Shown: positions 42,338 through 57,040, counted from the stretch's first letter. The stretch is DNA of 64,000 bases from Streptomyces shenzhenensis (GCF_003688995.1 NZ_PENI01000041.1:23166-87165), one strand, 5' to 3'. Translations and numbers: made by a program. Notes: generated by a model from the letters alone, not told the origin.

Positions 42338-43390
42338 ATGGGTTCTCCGATCGTGCTGGGCATCGAGTCGTCCTGCGACGAGACCGGCGCCGGCCTGGTC
42401 CGGGACGGACGCTTACTGGGTCACGTGGTGGCGTCGAGCATGGCGGAGCACGCCCGTTACGGCGGTGTCGTCCCGGAGATCGCCTCCCGGGCGCACCTGC
42501 ACGCGCTGCGCCCGGTGGTGCGGCAGGCGCTGGACGAAGCCGGCCTGCGGCTGGCCGACATCGACGCGGTGGCGGTGACCACCGGTCCGGGGCTGTCCGG
42601 CGCCCTCCAGGTCGGAGTGGCCGGGGCGAAGAGGATCGCCTACGCCCTCGGTGTCCCGCTCTACGGCGTCCACCACCTCGCCGGCCACGTCGCCGCCGGC
42701 ACCCTGGAGCACGGCCCGCTGCCGGACCCGTGCATGGTGCTGATCGTCTCCGGCGGGCACACCTCGCTCCTCCTCGTCCGGGACCTCGCCCGCGATCCGA
42801 TCGTCCACCTCGGCGACACCCTCGACGACGCGGCCGGGGAATGCTTCGACAAGGTCGCGCGGGTCTTCGGGCTGCCGTATCCCGGCGGCCCGGCCATCGA
42901 TCGGACGGCGCGCGACGGGAGTCCGCGCGCCGTCGCCTTCCCCCGCCCCCTGACCGGCCCGCGGGACGCTCCATACGACTTCTCCTTCTCGGGGGTGAAG
43001 ACGGCCGCCGCCCGCTGGGCCGAGGGCCACACGGGCCTGGAACTGCCCGTGGCCGACGGGGCGGCCTCGCTCCAGGAAGCGGTCGCCGACGTACTGACCC
43101 GGAAGGCGGTCGCGGCCTGTCGCGAGCACGGCGTCGGAACACTCGTCGTGGTGGGCGGGGTGGCCGCCAACTCGCGCGTGCGGTCACTGGCGGAGGAGCG
43201 GTGCCGGACGGCGGGGATCGAACTGCGCGTGCCGCCGCTCAAGTTCTGCACGGACAACGGCGCGATGATCGCGGCCGTCGGCGACCTCCTCGTACAGGCC
43301 GGAGCCGAAGCGGCGCCACTGGACGTATCGATCGACCCGTCGGCGCCCCTGCAGTACGCCGCACTGCACCCCGTGGCGGTGGCCGCCTGA
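42338..43390 (+). CDS. tsaD: tRNA N6-threonylcarbamoyltransferase TsaD (extra copy)
   Basis: Transfers threonylcarbamoyl to A37 of tRNAs, with TsaB/TsaE. It has 350 residues, full length. N-terminal VLGIESSCDETGAGLV, metal-binding pair in GVHHLAGHVAAG (His112-His117), SGGHTSLLLV, and the C-terminal CTDNGAMIAA. ATG 42338 follows GGAAGGGG. It is separated from tsaB/tsaE/rimI, which usually flank the essential copy, and is instead grouped with a GNAT gene and alaS, so it is probably a second copy. Likely repressed by a Nur-type protein. Confidence 0.9.
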   Translation: MGSPIVLGIESSCDETGAGLVRDGRLLGHVVASSMAEHARYGGVVPEIASRAHLHALRPVVRQALDEAGLRLADIDAVAVTTGPGLSGALQVGVAGAKRIAYALGVPLYGVHHLAGHVAAGTLEHGPLPDPCMVLIVSGGHTSLLLVRDLARDPIVHLGDTLDDAAGECFDKVARVFGLPYPGGPAIDRTARDGSPRAVAFPRPLTGPRDAPYDFSFSGVKTAAARWAEGHTGLELPVADGAASLQEAVADVLTRKAVAACREHGVGTLVVVGGVAANSRVRSLAEERCRTAGIELRVPPLKFCTDNGAMIAAVGDLLVQAGAEAAPLDVSIDPSAPLQYAALHPVAVAA

Positions 43391-43959
43391 TGACCTCCGT
43401 TCGCCTCTTCCGGGGCCAGGACCTACGCGCTCACTTCCCCGATCTGCGCTCCGTCTATGTCGACGCCTTCTGTGCCCCGCCCTGGCACGAGGGCGAGGAG
43501 CAGGCGGTGGAGTTCGTCGGCCGGCTGTCGGACAACGTCCGGCGTCCGGGTTTCACCGCCGCCGTCGCTTTCGAGGGCTCCCAGGTGGTCGGCTTCGCCA
43601 TCGGCTGGACAACTCTCGCCCCGTTCCCGACCGACCGCTGCTACCCGCAGGCCAGCGCCGGCCTCGGCATCGAACGCACAGTGGACTGGCTGTGCGGCGC
43701 CCGCGAGATCGACGAACTGGCCGTACGGCCCGCCACCCAGGGCACCGGCCTGGCCGCAGACCTGCTGACCGCCGTCTCCGCGGACGTCCCCGACGGTCGT
43801 TCCTGGCTGATGACCTCCGTGGAGTCGAGCCGGGCCATGTCCTTCTACCGCCGCCAGGGCTGGATCCAGGCCACCCACCCCTCCCCCGAGGGCAAGGGCA
43901 TGGTCGTCTTCCTCGGCCCCCACCACCCCGCCCGCGCCCTGGCCGCCCAACCTCTGTGA
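43390..43959 (+). CDS. GNAT family N-acetyltransferase
   Basis: Acetyltransferase of 189 residues: IDELAVRPATQGTGLAADLL contains the acetyl-CoA loop (Q-x-x-G-x-G/A). N-terminal segment reads LRSVYVDAFCAPPWHEGEEQ. The ATG overlaps the tsaD stop (TGATG), so coupled. Not the RimI that normally accompanies tsaD; longer and less basic. It could modify a tRNA-related or antibiotic-like substrate, which is speculation. Confidence 0.78.
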   Translation: MTSVRLFRGQDLRAHFPDLRSVYVDAFCAPPWHEGEEQAVEFVGRLSDNVRRPGFTAAVAFEGSQVVGFAIGWTTLAPFPTDRCYPQASAGLGIERTVDWLCGAREIDELAVRPATQGTGLAADLLTAVSADVPDGRSWLMTSVESSRAMSFYRRQGWIQATHPSPEGKGMVVFLGPHHPARALAAQPL

Positions 43960-43966
43960 GCCCCCG

Positions 43967-46621
43967 TTGCGTACTTCCGAGATCCGCCGCCGCTTCCTCG
44001 GCTTCTTCGCCGAACGAGGACACACCCTCGTCCCCAGCGCCCCGCTGCCCACCCCCGACCCGACGCTGCTGTTCGTCAACGCCGGAATGGTGCCCTTCAA
44101 GCCCTACCTGACAGGTGAAGCGCAGGCCCCGTGGCCGCGGGCGACCAGCGTGCAGAAGTGCGTGCGCACCCTGGACATCGAGGAGGTCGGCCGCACCACC
44201 CGGCACGGCTCCTTCTTCCAGATGAACGGCAACTTCTCCTTCGGCGACTACTTCAAGGAGGAGGCCATCGCCTTCGCCTGGGAGCTGTCCACCGCACCGG
44301 TCACGGACGGCGGCTACGGCCTGGACCCCGACCGCATCTGGGTGACCGTGCACCACACTGACGACGAGGCGCGCACCCTGTGGCGGCGGATCTCCGGCCT
44401 GCCCGACGAGCGGATCGTGGCACGCGGCGACGAGGACAACTTCTGGTCGATGGGCGTGCCCGGTCCTTGCGGCCCGTGCTCGGAGCTGTACTACGACCGC
44501 GGCCCGGCCCTCGGCCGCGCGGGCGGTCCCGCGGTCGACGAGGACCGCTACATGGAGTTCTGGAACCTCGTCTTCATGCAGTACGAACGCGGCGAGGGCC
44601 CCGGCAAGTCCGGCTACCCGATCCTAGGTGAACTACCCCGCCGCAACATCGACACCGGCATGGGCCTGGAGCGGATGGCGACGCTGCTCCAGGGCGTGGA
44701 CAACCTCTATGAGATCGACGAGACCCGCCCCGTCCTGGAGCGCGCGGCCGAGCTGGCCGGTGTCCGCTACGGTGCCGGCACCGAGGCGGACGTCCGGCTG
44801 CGGGTGGTCGCCGACCACGTCCGCACCGCCCTGATGCTGCTGGCCGACGGCACCGTCCCCGGCAACGAGGGCCGTGGTTACGTCCTGCGTCGCATTTTGC
44901 GCCGCTCCATCCGCTCCATGCGCCAACTCGGCTATCAGGACCCGGTGTTGCCCGACCTGCTCGTGATCGCCCGGGACTGCATGGCGCCCAGCTATCCGGA
45001 GGTGGCCGAGTCCTACGGCCGTAGCACCGACCAGGCGGCCGGCGAGGAGGACACCTTCCGCTCCACTCTGCGCCAGGGCACGACCGTCCTGGACACGGCG
45101 GTCGCCAAGGTCAAGGCGGCCGGCGGCCGCCAACTCCCCGGCGCACAAGCCTTCCTGTTGCACGACACCCATGGCTTCCCCATCGACCTCACCCTGGAGA
45201 TGGCCGCCGAACACGGTGTAGAGGTCGACCGTGAGGGCTTCACCGCGCTGATGCGTGAGCAGCGCGAGCGGGCCCGCGCCGACGCCCGCGCCCGCAAGTC
45301 CGGCGGCACGTCGGACACTTCGGCCCTGCGTCCGGTGTTCGACGAGTACGGCCCCACCGACTGGCGGGCCTGGGACACCCTGACCACCGACTCCCGTGTC
45401 CTGGCCCTGCTCGGACCGTCCGGCCCGGTGCCGGTGGCACGGGAGGGCGAGATCGTCACGGCCGTGCTGGACCGTACCCCGTTCTACGCCGAGTCCGGCG
45501 GCCAGGACAGCGACGCCGGCCGCCTCTCCGGTACGTCGGCGGAGGCTGAGGTTCTCGACGTCCAGCGGCCGTTGCCGGGGCTCGTGGCCCACCAGGTCCG
45601 CGTCACCTCCGGGGAACTGGCCGTCGGAGCCACCGTCACCGCCGTCGTCGATCCCGAGTGGCGGCTCGGCGCCCGCCAGGCCCACTCCGGCACCCACGTC
45701 CTGCACGCGGCCCTGCGTCAGATCCTCGGCCCGGACGCCCTCCAGTCCGGCTCCTACAACCGCCCCGGCCATCTCCGCCTGGATTTCCCCTGGCGCGGCG
45801 CCCTCTCTGCCACCGCCCGCAGCGAGATCGAGGAAGCCGCCAACCAGGCCCTGCGCCGCGACCTACCGGTCGGCGTGCGCTGGATGGCCCTTCCGGAGGC
45901 CAAAGAACTGGGCGCACTCGCTCTCTTCGAGGAGACCTACGGCGAGAAGGTCCGCGTCGTCGAGATCGGCGGCGCCTGGTCACGAGAGCTGTGCGGCGGC
46001 ACCCACGTCGAGCACGCAGCCCAGATCGGTGTCCTCGCACTCACTTCCGAGTCGTCGGTCGGCACGGGCATGCGCCGCCTGGAGGCGGTGGTCGGCGTCG
46101 AGGGCTTCGCCTACCTTGCCCGCGAACGCGACCTGGTGACCCGCATCGCCGAGCAGCTTCAGGCCCCGCGTGCCGAACTCCCCGACCGGATCGCCGCGAT
46201 GGTCGGCCGGCTCAAGGCGACCGACCGCGAGAACCAGCGGCTGCGACAGCAGGCCACCCGCGCACGGGCAGCGGCACTGGCCGCCGAGGCCCAGGACGCG
46301 GCCGGCGTCCTCGTCGTCACCGCGACGACCGACGACGGAGCGGAGGGAGCAAGGGCCTTCGCCATCGCCGTACGCGATCTCCTCCCCGCCGAACACCCGG
46401 GCGTGGTCGTGATCGGCGCGGAGTCCGGTGGTGGTGCCGTCCTCGTGGCAGCCGTCAACAGCGTGGGCCGGGCCGCAGGGCAGGACGCCTCCGCTCTGGT
46501 CAAGCGGCTCCTGAACGGTCGCGGCGGAGGTTCACCCGAACTGGCACAGGGTGGGGGCCTGCCCGCCGCTCAACTCTCAGAGACACTGCGGTCCGTGCTC
46601 GGAATCGTCGCCGACACGTAG
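43967..46621 (+). CDS. alaS: Alanine-tRNA ligase (extra copy)
   Basis: Full-length class II alanyl-tRNA synthetase of 884 residues. Catalytic core: TLLFVNAGMVPFKPYLTGEA and FFQMNGNFSFGDYFKEEAIA. Editing domain zinc ligands: HSGTH (His573, His577) and CGGTH (Cys676). C-terminal DHHA1-like domain with AARGQDASALVKRLL-type segment. The TTG start is 8 bp after the GNAT stop. All catalytic and editing motifs are intact. Genomes of Streptomyces usually have another alaS copy near ruvX, so this one, in a metal-regulated operon, is likely an alternative enzyme. Confirm by searching the rest of the genome. Confidence 0.93.
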   Translation: MRTSEIRRRFLGFFAERGHTLVPSAPLPTPDPTLLFVNAGMVPFKPYLTGEAQAPWPRATSVQKCVRTLDIEEVGRTTRHGSFFQMNGNFSFGDYFKEEAIAFAWELSTAPVTDGGYGLDPDRIWVTVHHTDDEARTLWRRISGLPDERIVARGDEDNFWSMGVPGPCGPCSELYYDRGPALGRAGGPAVDEDRYMEFWNLVFMQYERGEGPGKSGYPILGELPRRNIDTGMGLERMATLLQGVDNLYEIDETRPVLERAAELAGVRYGAGTEADVRLRVVADHVRTALMLLADGTVPGNEGRGYVLRRILRRSIRSMRQLGYQDPVLPDLLVIARDCMAPSYPEVAESYGRSTDQAAGEEDTFRSTLRQGTTVLDTAVAKVKAAGGRQLPGAQAFLLHDTHGFPIDLTLEMAAEHGVEVDREGFTALMREQRERARADARARKSGGTSDTSALRPVFDEYGPTDWRAWDTLTTDSRVLALLGPSGPVPVAREGEIVTAVLDRTPFYAESGGQDSDAGRLSGTSAEAEVLDVQRPLPGLVAHQVRVTSGELAVGATVTAVVDPEWRLGARQAHSGTHVLHAALRQILGPDALQSGSYNRPGHLRLDFPWRGALSATARSEIEEAANQALRRDLPVGVRWMALPEAKELGALALFEETYGEKVRVVEIGGAWSRELCGGTHVEHAAQIGVLALTSESSVGTGMRRLEAVVGVEGFAYLARERDLVTRIAEQLQAPRAELPDRIAAMVGRLKATDRENQRLRQQATRARAAALAAEAQDAAGVLVVTATTDDGAEGARAFAIAVRDLLPAEHPGVVVIGAESGGGAVLVAAVNSVGRAAGQDASALVKRLLNGRGGGSPELAQGGGLPAAQLSETLRSVLGIVADT

Positions 46622-46660
46622 GGCGGGCGGAACGCTGTTCCCACGCGGCAGGTAGCGTCC

Positions 46661-46813
46661 ATGCCCCCACCTCGGACAAGTGACAGCGAACGACTCGGCC
46701 GACATCCCGACTTCAGCCTCCTGATCCGCGACGAGAACGCGGGCACCGTGATCTGCCATGTCTGCGGGCGGGACTTCCGCCCCCTCGGACACACGTGCGC
46801 GTGCACGACATGA
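46661..46813 (+). CDS. Small putative zinc-binding protein (50 aa)
   Basis: A 50-codon frame ending VICHVCGRDFRPLGHTCACTT. The CxxC followed by H-x-C-x-C could bind zinc. The ATG has only a weak AGG upstream. It lies 40 bp after alaS on the same strand, so it may be the last gene of the operon. Not certain to be real. Confidence 0.35.
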   Translation: MPPPRTSDSERLGRHPDFSLLIRDENAGTVICHVCGRDFRPLGHTCACTT

Positions 46814-46895
46814 CCGCGGCGGAGTACTGGGAGGAGGCCCGTGCCTGGGCCTTTAGATCGTTGTCCTACGTGGTGAGGCGGACGTTGGGCTGTGT

Positions 46896-47560
46896 ATGGG
46901 GCGGGGAACGTGGAGTTGGATTGTTCCGGACGGGCTGTGGGAGATCGCGGAGTCGCTGATCCCTCCGTCGAGGGTTCGGCCGCAGGGCGGCGGGACGCAG
47001 GACACTCCTGATGAGACGTTGTTCGCGGCGATCATCTACGTGCTGGTCAGCGGCTGCGCCTGGCGGGCACTGCCTCCCTGCTTCGGCATTTCGAAGTCGA
47101 CCGCCCACCGCCGTTTCCTGATCTGGTCCAGAGCCGGCGTCTGGGTCCGCCTGCACGAGGCCGTCCCGCACCGCCTGGACGACGCCGGCCTCATCGACGT
47201 CACCCGCCTCGTCCTCGACACCGCGCACGCCAGGGCGAAAAGAGAGGCGAACACACAGGTCCCAGCCCCGTGGACCGGGGCAAGCCGGGTTCCAGGATGC
47301 ACGTCCTGTCGGACGCGAACGGACTGCCCCTCCTCGTCGGGGTCTCAGCCGGCAACACCCACGACAGCGAAGGGCTGAAGCCCATGGTGGTGGGTCACCA
47401 GACGAGCGATCCGGATCGCGGTCGCCGTTCCAAGCCCGAGCGCCTGCACGCGGACAACGCGTATAACCGCCCGGACCTGCGGAAATGGTGACGCTGCTAG
47501 CGCATTGGAGTCCGGATCGCCCGCAAAGGCGTCGAGTCCGTCTTAGGACTCATCGTCCGG
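46896..47560 (+). pseudogene. IS5-family transposase, frameshifted and truncated
   Basis: N-terminal DUF4096-type domain: LWEIAESLIPPSRVRPQGGG, ISKSTAHRRFLIWSRAGVW. A frameshift near 47250 is followed in another frame by PVDRGKPGSRMHVLSDANGL and LHADNAYNRPDLRKW, then a stop at 47489-47491 and decayed sequence (RIARKG). The C-terminal catalytic Glu region is lost. Dead IS427-like element. Confidence 0.75.
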
Positions 47561-48223
47561 AGATTCCCGCGCAGCGGGCGAGTTTTCCCAGGGCACTTGA
47601 CGGGCGCTCAGGTCCGCACGAATGCTTGGGCAAGCCTTTGGATGTCGGAGGGGTTCAGTGAGGTGCCGATGGCCGCGCCGGCCATGAAGGGTGTCAGCAT
47701 GGGGATCCGGCAGACGGTGAGACTCAAGAGCCGTCGGCGCGATTCCCTTCGCACCCGGACGCCGAGCATGAGACCGACAGTGGAGGCCGGTTTCGTGCCG
47801 CGGCAGACCCGACGCCCGCTCCGACGGCCTCGGTGCCCCGCATCGCACCGGTGACCAGGTGGTCGGTGATCTCCCCCGGGCCGGGACCGGGGAAGTGCCG
47901 ATGCAACATGTTCAGATCCGGACCGCGATCCGCGGGACCGCCTCGATCAGCCGCCCATCGTGAGAGAAGGAGGCCGGCGACCATTGGTGGGCCCTCACAT
48001 CGTGCGACATCGCACCTTCCCGTTCCGGCGGCGTCATCGCTCCTCGACACCTGCCTGTCCACATCGATTCGCGCCGCGCGGCAGACGGGCGGGGCAGACG
48101 ACATGCTGCGCAGCACGGGGGCGCTGCCCAATCGATGCGATCGCACGCCTCGCCGCTCTTCGAGCAGGTACCCCCGAGCCGGTCCGGGCTCGACATTCCG
48201 AGTCCGCAAGACCGCCTCCTGGA
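47561..48223. other. 663-bp gap of decayed sequence
   Basis: On the minus strand, a frame ending near 47600 reads LTVCRIPMLTPFMAGAAIG, perhaps the tail of a lost membrane or EcsC-like protein. The rest (47900-48200) has no convincing gene. It separates the dead IS5 from the P-type ATPase. Confidence 0.4.
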
Positions 48224-52999
<4,776 letters not shown>

Positions 53000-53339
53000 C
53001 TCCTGCTCTCACTCGTCCAGCAACAGCACTGCACTCGCCAGCGCAACTCCACGCGGACACGTCCAAACCGCCACGACGCTGCGGGCCACGAGACAACGAT
53101 CATCACCAAATCCCAAAAGAGCCGCAAACCAGACACGTCTGTCCGGACGAACCATCGGGAGCGCCCCGACCCCCGGCCCACCCCCTGCCGGTGCAGTGAC
53201 CTGGGGTCACCGAACTCCTGGACCAGGCCGCCTACCACATCGAGCACCTGCGCCTCGATTCCGGCGACGCCGAGGACGCGGACCGGCCGGAGGAGACGGC
53301 GCTCGGCGTCACACGCTGACTGGCTGTTCGCTGTCCGCT
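53000..53339. other. 340-bp gap upstream of the P-type ATPase
   Basis: Promoter region of the ATPase gene. A plus-strand run, VTELLDQAAYHIEHLRLDSG, ending at a TGA about 53319, resembles a protein fragment, but its start is missing. No known family. Confidence 0.4.
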
Positions 53340-53720
53340 CGTGGAGTCGATCAGGTTCGAACGGGGCACCGGTTCGGGTGAGTCGAATGGTGCGGGTGCA
53401 TGAAGGAAGGGCCTCTCGGTAGCTCGCGGTTGTCGAATCCAGCGAGAAGCAAGAGGCCCTGGTGTCGAAGTGTCGCGTGATCGGGGTCCGTACCGTGCCG
53501 GCCAGGCTGGGGGCGTGGACGGCCAGGAGTTCGACAGCCTCGGTGACACAGCAGTAGGCCGTCGTGGTGCCCGGCGAACCATGCTGCGAGTTGGGCATAC
53601 GTGTGACCGACCCGCAGATGGGCGGGCGTGAGCAGGGCCTGACGGCCGGCGCTCAGACACCGCCAACGGGACCCCATCTCGCGGCGATGCCGCCGCAACT
53701 GCTGGGTGAGGAAGCGCGCG
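53340..53720 (-). pseudogene. IS5-family (IS112/ISL2-type) transposase fragment
   Basis: One frame reads EMGSRWRCLSAGRQALLTPA and HLRVGHTYAQLAAWFAG, then another continues TAYCCVTEAVELLAVHAPSL. These are the N-terminal helix-turn-helix and linker of IS5-group transposases (usual sequence GHTYAQLAAGFGIGTTTAYR). The DDE domain is missing. Frameshifted scar. Confidence 0.65.
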
Positions 53721-54189
53721 AACTGAACCTTCCCCTTGATCGTGGACACCGCGCCGCGCCGTCGCGTGGGCATGGCTCGGGACGTAAGGTCCGGGCGCGC
53801 TACACCGTCCGCGGGGAAGCGGATCACCCCAGCGGCGTAGGGCTTTCCCTGCTTCATCAAGACGGCTCGACCCCCCGGCGGGGCCTGCGCTCTTGTCTCC
53901 GCCCCGCTCCAGCCCGGTCGGCGCCCGTGCCACGTGCGCAAACAGCCACCTGATGCCAGAGCAGGGATATGCCGTGGTTGGGTGGTCAGCTTCACGGCTC
54001 GAACGGCAACAAGAAGCAGTGAAGACTGCCTGGTTCCGGCAGTGTTATCTGGCACGGTCAGAGCGAAAATTCTGCATCGGTGGGTGAAGTACAAGGTTCG
54101 GGGGAGGCCCGTGTGCCGCCGTTTCCCGGCGACGGCAGCTTCGCACCGTAGCCGCTGGGTCATTCCTCGATGGGGAGGGGACGACGAAG

Positions 54190-54630
54190 GTGCTCTTTTC
54201 GATTCCAGAGTCGGGTTGGTGGGTGATTGCCGTCGCTGCGTCGGCGTGGTTCATCGTCGCGATGCGGATGCTGTTTGTTGGGGTGAAGGTCCCGGACGAT
54301 GTACGGGACGCTCTGGCAGAACAGCGCAGGCGGGATCAGTGGAAGGCCTACTTCCTAGTCCCCGTGCTGATGGCCATTCTCCTGGGGGTGAACCTGCTTC
54401 GGCCGGACCCGGCGTCGGAGATCCTGTTCCTGTACAGCCTTACGTTCGCCGTCATACCTGTCGCTTTCTTCCCGGTCCGCGGCCGCATTTTCAAGGACGA
54501 TGCCGCAAGGCAGCAGAACCCAGGCGTCGAGATCAAACCCGACCGGTTCGCAATGGTCTGGGTCATTTGTGCCCTGTGCTTGGTGACCCTGATCGCGGTG
54601 GTCGCATTGTCGCTGCGGCACCCCGGGTAG
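54190..54630 (+). CDS. Hypothetical membrane protein (146 aa)
   Basis: Four predicted helices: WWVIAVAASAWFIVAMRMLF near the N-terminus, a pair at residues 55-95 (FLVPVLMAILLGVNLL, LYSLTFAVIPVAFFPV) and a last one, VICALCLVTLIAVVALSL, near the C-terminus. A charged loop (VPDDVRDALAEQRRRDQWK) follows helix 1. GTG 54190 has GGGAGGGG upstream. Not recognised. It is the only intact gene between the ATPase and metF. Confidence 0.65.
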   Translation: MLFSIPESGWWVIAVAASAWFIVAMRMLFVGVKVPDDVRDALAEQRRRDQWKAYFLVPVLMAILLGVNLLRPDPASEILFLYSLTFAVIPVAFFPVRGRIFKDDAARQQNPGVEIKPDRFAMVWVICALCLVTLIAVVALSLRHPG

Positions 54631-54879
54631 TGGCCGCTCGCGAGGACACGCTCTCCGCCGTCGCGGGTTGCTCTGACGGACGTCACCGAGCAGCGCGGGT
54701 GAGGCCCAGACCTCCAACGCTGAACTTCTGTCCAGGGCGCTTCGGAGCGAACGGGTCGTGCCACTCGCGTGCCGGATCGTGCGGGCAACCATGGGGAACA
54801 GCGGGGACTGGCCACGAGTATGCCCAGAACTACAACACCGGCTCGTCGCATGCCAGTTCAGCTACTGAGCCTTTTCCAA

Positions 54880-55497
54880 GCGGTACACGTCGGGAGTCGC
54901 CGTCCATAGTGGCTGATGCGATTGTCCGGATGCACGACACCCATCACCATCCAGTGGGGCCTCCCTGCTCTGCCCAGCAGAAGAAGCGCATGCCGGAGGG
55001 AAGTTCTGGGGGCCAAACAGGCGGCAAATGAGGCATTCTCACCGGGACCATCCCGGATGGCAGTGGACGATGATGGAACCGAACGCGCAGGTCGACGTCC
55101 CCAAACCGAGGTCGCGCAGGGCCCGATCGCGTTCTCGAAGAGCCGGTCCCGGTCGCTGTGCCGGTCGTCCAGGTAGGGATCGAGGAGTTCGGCGTGGACG
55201 TCGGCAGCAGTTCGACGGGGGTGGTGGCGTCGAAGGTGATCTGCCAGGCGATCGGTCCGAACGCCGCGCGGTTCGCGCCGATCGCCCATGTCCTCTGGCG
55301 GGGCTGGTCGCCTCCTGGACGAGGCGGGTCCACGCCCGCAGACAGGGGCTGGCGGCGAAGGCCTGGTGCAAGGACCAGCCCTCGTCGAAGGGGAAGGGCC
55401 ACGCAGCACCGGGACTCACGCCCGGTCCCGCGAGGTGACGGGGAAGAAGTGTGACGGACTGAGCGGGGTCGAGAGTGCTGAGTGAGTCGGGTGACAC
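54880..55497 (-). pseudogene. DUF317 domain gene, frameshifted
   Basis: GTG 55497 (AGGAG 7 bases upstream) opens a frame with AWPFPFDEGWSLHQAFAASP and WTRLVQEATSPARGHGRSAR. A second frame continues AAFGPIAWQITFDATTPVEL, and a third AELLDPYLDDRHSDRDRLFE. Together they make the usual Streptomyces DUF317 protein with at least two frameshifts. The 3' end is unclear. Confidence 0.6.
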
Positions 55498-55639
55498 GAA
55501 GGGACTCCTGCCGACGGGGTGTGTAGACGGGTGCGCGTGGAACGGGAAGCTGGGGCTCGCGGTTCAGCGGGAGCGATCAGCGCGGTGATTCGCCGGCGGC
55601 GTGGGTGGTGTGTGAGTGGTACGGCCCGGGGCACGGTGT

Positions 55640-55788
55640 GGCGTGGACGTGGGCCAGGCCCCGGGGAACCCCAGCAGCGTCTCCATGTGCGCCTCGACGA
55701 GGCCCTGCACATCTGCCTCAACCTCAGCAAGACGCGGCATGACCTCAGTCACGCCGCTTTTCGTTGTGTCTGTACGGAACAACTTCAA
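55640..55788 (-). pseudogene. N-terminal fragment of a nuclease-like (DUF5655-type) protein
   Basis: MKLFRTDTTKSGVTEVMPRL followed by EVEADVQGLVEAHMETLLGF matches the conserved N-terminus I recall for a Streptomyces protein with a PDDEXK-like endonuclease fold. After METLLG the match stops. Only about 45 residues remain. Confidence 0.4.
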
Positions 55789-56125
55789 ACCGACCGCCCC
55801 CCGTTATCGCATCGGAGGTCGACGACATCGGGCAAGCAGAGACTTGTTTCCGCAACGGGCATTGATCATGTGAAGAACGTGTGCTGGAGGTTCGGCGTCC
55901 TGGGCTACCTGCCTCTGCCGCACGGCACGCGTGCCCGTGGCGCCCGCGCGATCCGTCGGCGTCCAGCACGAATCCAGCACGGTACATGCATGGCCAGGTA
56001 TTCGGACGCGTTCCATCAGGTGTGTGCCCGAGCACACGTCAGAGCCGATCGGCCCGTCCGGGCATGGGCCAGTTGCGGCCCGCCCGACGGCACACGGCGG
56101 GCCACCCGGCCTCGACCTGTGCCGC
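55789..56125. other. 337-bp gap without recognisable gene
   Basis: No open frame with a start, ribosome site or motif. It is the 3' flank of metF and the upstream region of the dead fragment at 55640. Confidence 0.4.
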
Positions 56126-57040
56126 TCAGCACGGCTGCAGACCGAGAGTGCGGTAGATCTCCGTCGTGACCCGGGAGTAGTTCATGGTCATGAAGTGGAG
56201 ACCGGGGGCTTCCTCTTCGAGCAGGCGGCGGCACATCTCGGTGGCGTGCTCGACGCCGAGTGCTCTGACCGCCTTCGGATTGTCCTCGACCGCGAGCATC
56301 CTCTCGGCGAGCCGCGGCGGGAACGCGGCGGTGCTGAGACTGGGGATGCGGCGCAGTGAGCGGATCGTGGTGACCGGCATGATCTCCGGGATGATCGGCG
56401 TGGCGCACCCGGCGTCCGCCACCCGGTCGCGCAAGCGCAGGTAGGTCTCGGCGTCGAAGAACATCTGGGTGATCGCGTAGTCGGCCCCGGCCCTGCACTT
56501 GTCCACGAAGTGCCGGATCTCGCTCTCCCAGTCGGTCGAGCGTGGATGCATCTCGGGAAAGGCCGCGACGCCGACGCAGAAGTCACCGGACTCCTTGATC
56601 AGACGGACGAGGTCGGCCGCGTACTCGATCCCCTCAGGGTGCTTGATCCAGGGCCCGAGCGGGTCGCCGGGCGGGTCACCGCGCAGCGCCAGGATGTTGC
56701 GGACGCCTTGGTCGGCGTAGTGGCCGAGGATGTTGCGCAGCTCGGCGACACTGTGGTCGACCGCCGTGAGGTGGGCGACGGGGGTGAGGGTGGTCTCCTG
56801 GGCGATGCGACCGGTGACGTTGACGGTTCGGCCGCGCGTCGAACCGCCGGCGCCGTAGGTCACGGAGACGAAGGTCGGCGAAAGCGCCTCCAGCCTCCGG
56901 ATCGCCGTCCACAGCCCGGCCTCGGCTTCGGCGCTGCGCGGGGGCATGAACTCGAAGGAGTAGGACCTGTGCCCTGAGGCGAGGAGTTCGCGGATGGTCG
57001 CCGCGCGGTCCGGTCGGGTGGAGGGGATGCCGAGGGCCAT
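56126..57040 (-). CDS. metF: Methylenetetrahydrofolate reductase
   Basis: Reduces 5,10-methylene-THF to 5-methyl-THF with FAD and NAD(P)H, feeding methionine synthesis. It has 304 residues. FEFMPPRSAEAEAGLW at the N-terminus, GVRNILALRGDPPGDP (residues about 112-127) and CVGVAAFPEMHPRSTDWESE are family signatures. It lies divergent from folP. The ATG at 57040 has no clear ribosome site. The main metF of Streptomyces may be elsewhere, so copy number should be checked. Confidence 0.93.
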   Translation of the reverse strand: MALGIPSTRPDRAATIRELLASGHRSYSFEFMPPRSAEAEAGLWTAIRRLEALSPTFVSVTYGAGGSTRGRTVNVTGRIAQETTLTPVAHLTAVDHSVAELRNILGHYADQGVRNILALRGDPPGDPLGPWIKHPEGIEYAADLVRLIKESGDFCVGVAAFPEMHPRSTDWESEIRHFVDKCRAGADYAITQMFFDAETYLRLRDRVADAGCATPIIPEIMPVTTIRSLRRIPSLSTAAFPPRLAERMLAVEDNPKAVRALGVEHATEMCRRLLEEEAPGLHFMTMNYSRVTTEIYRTLGLQPC

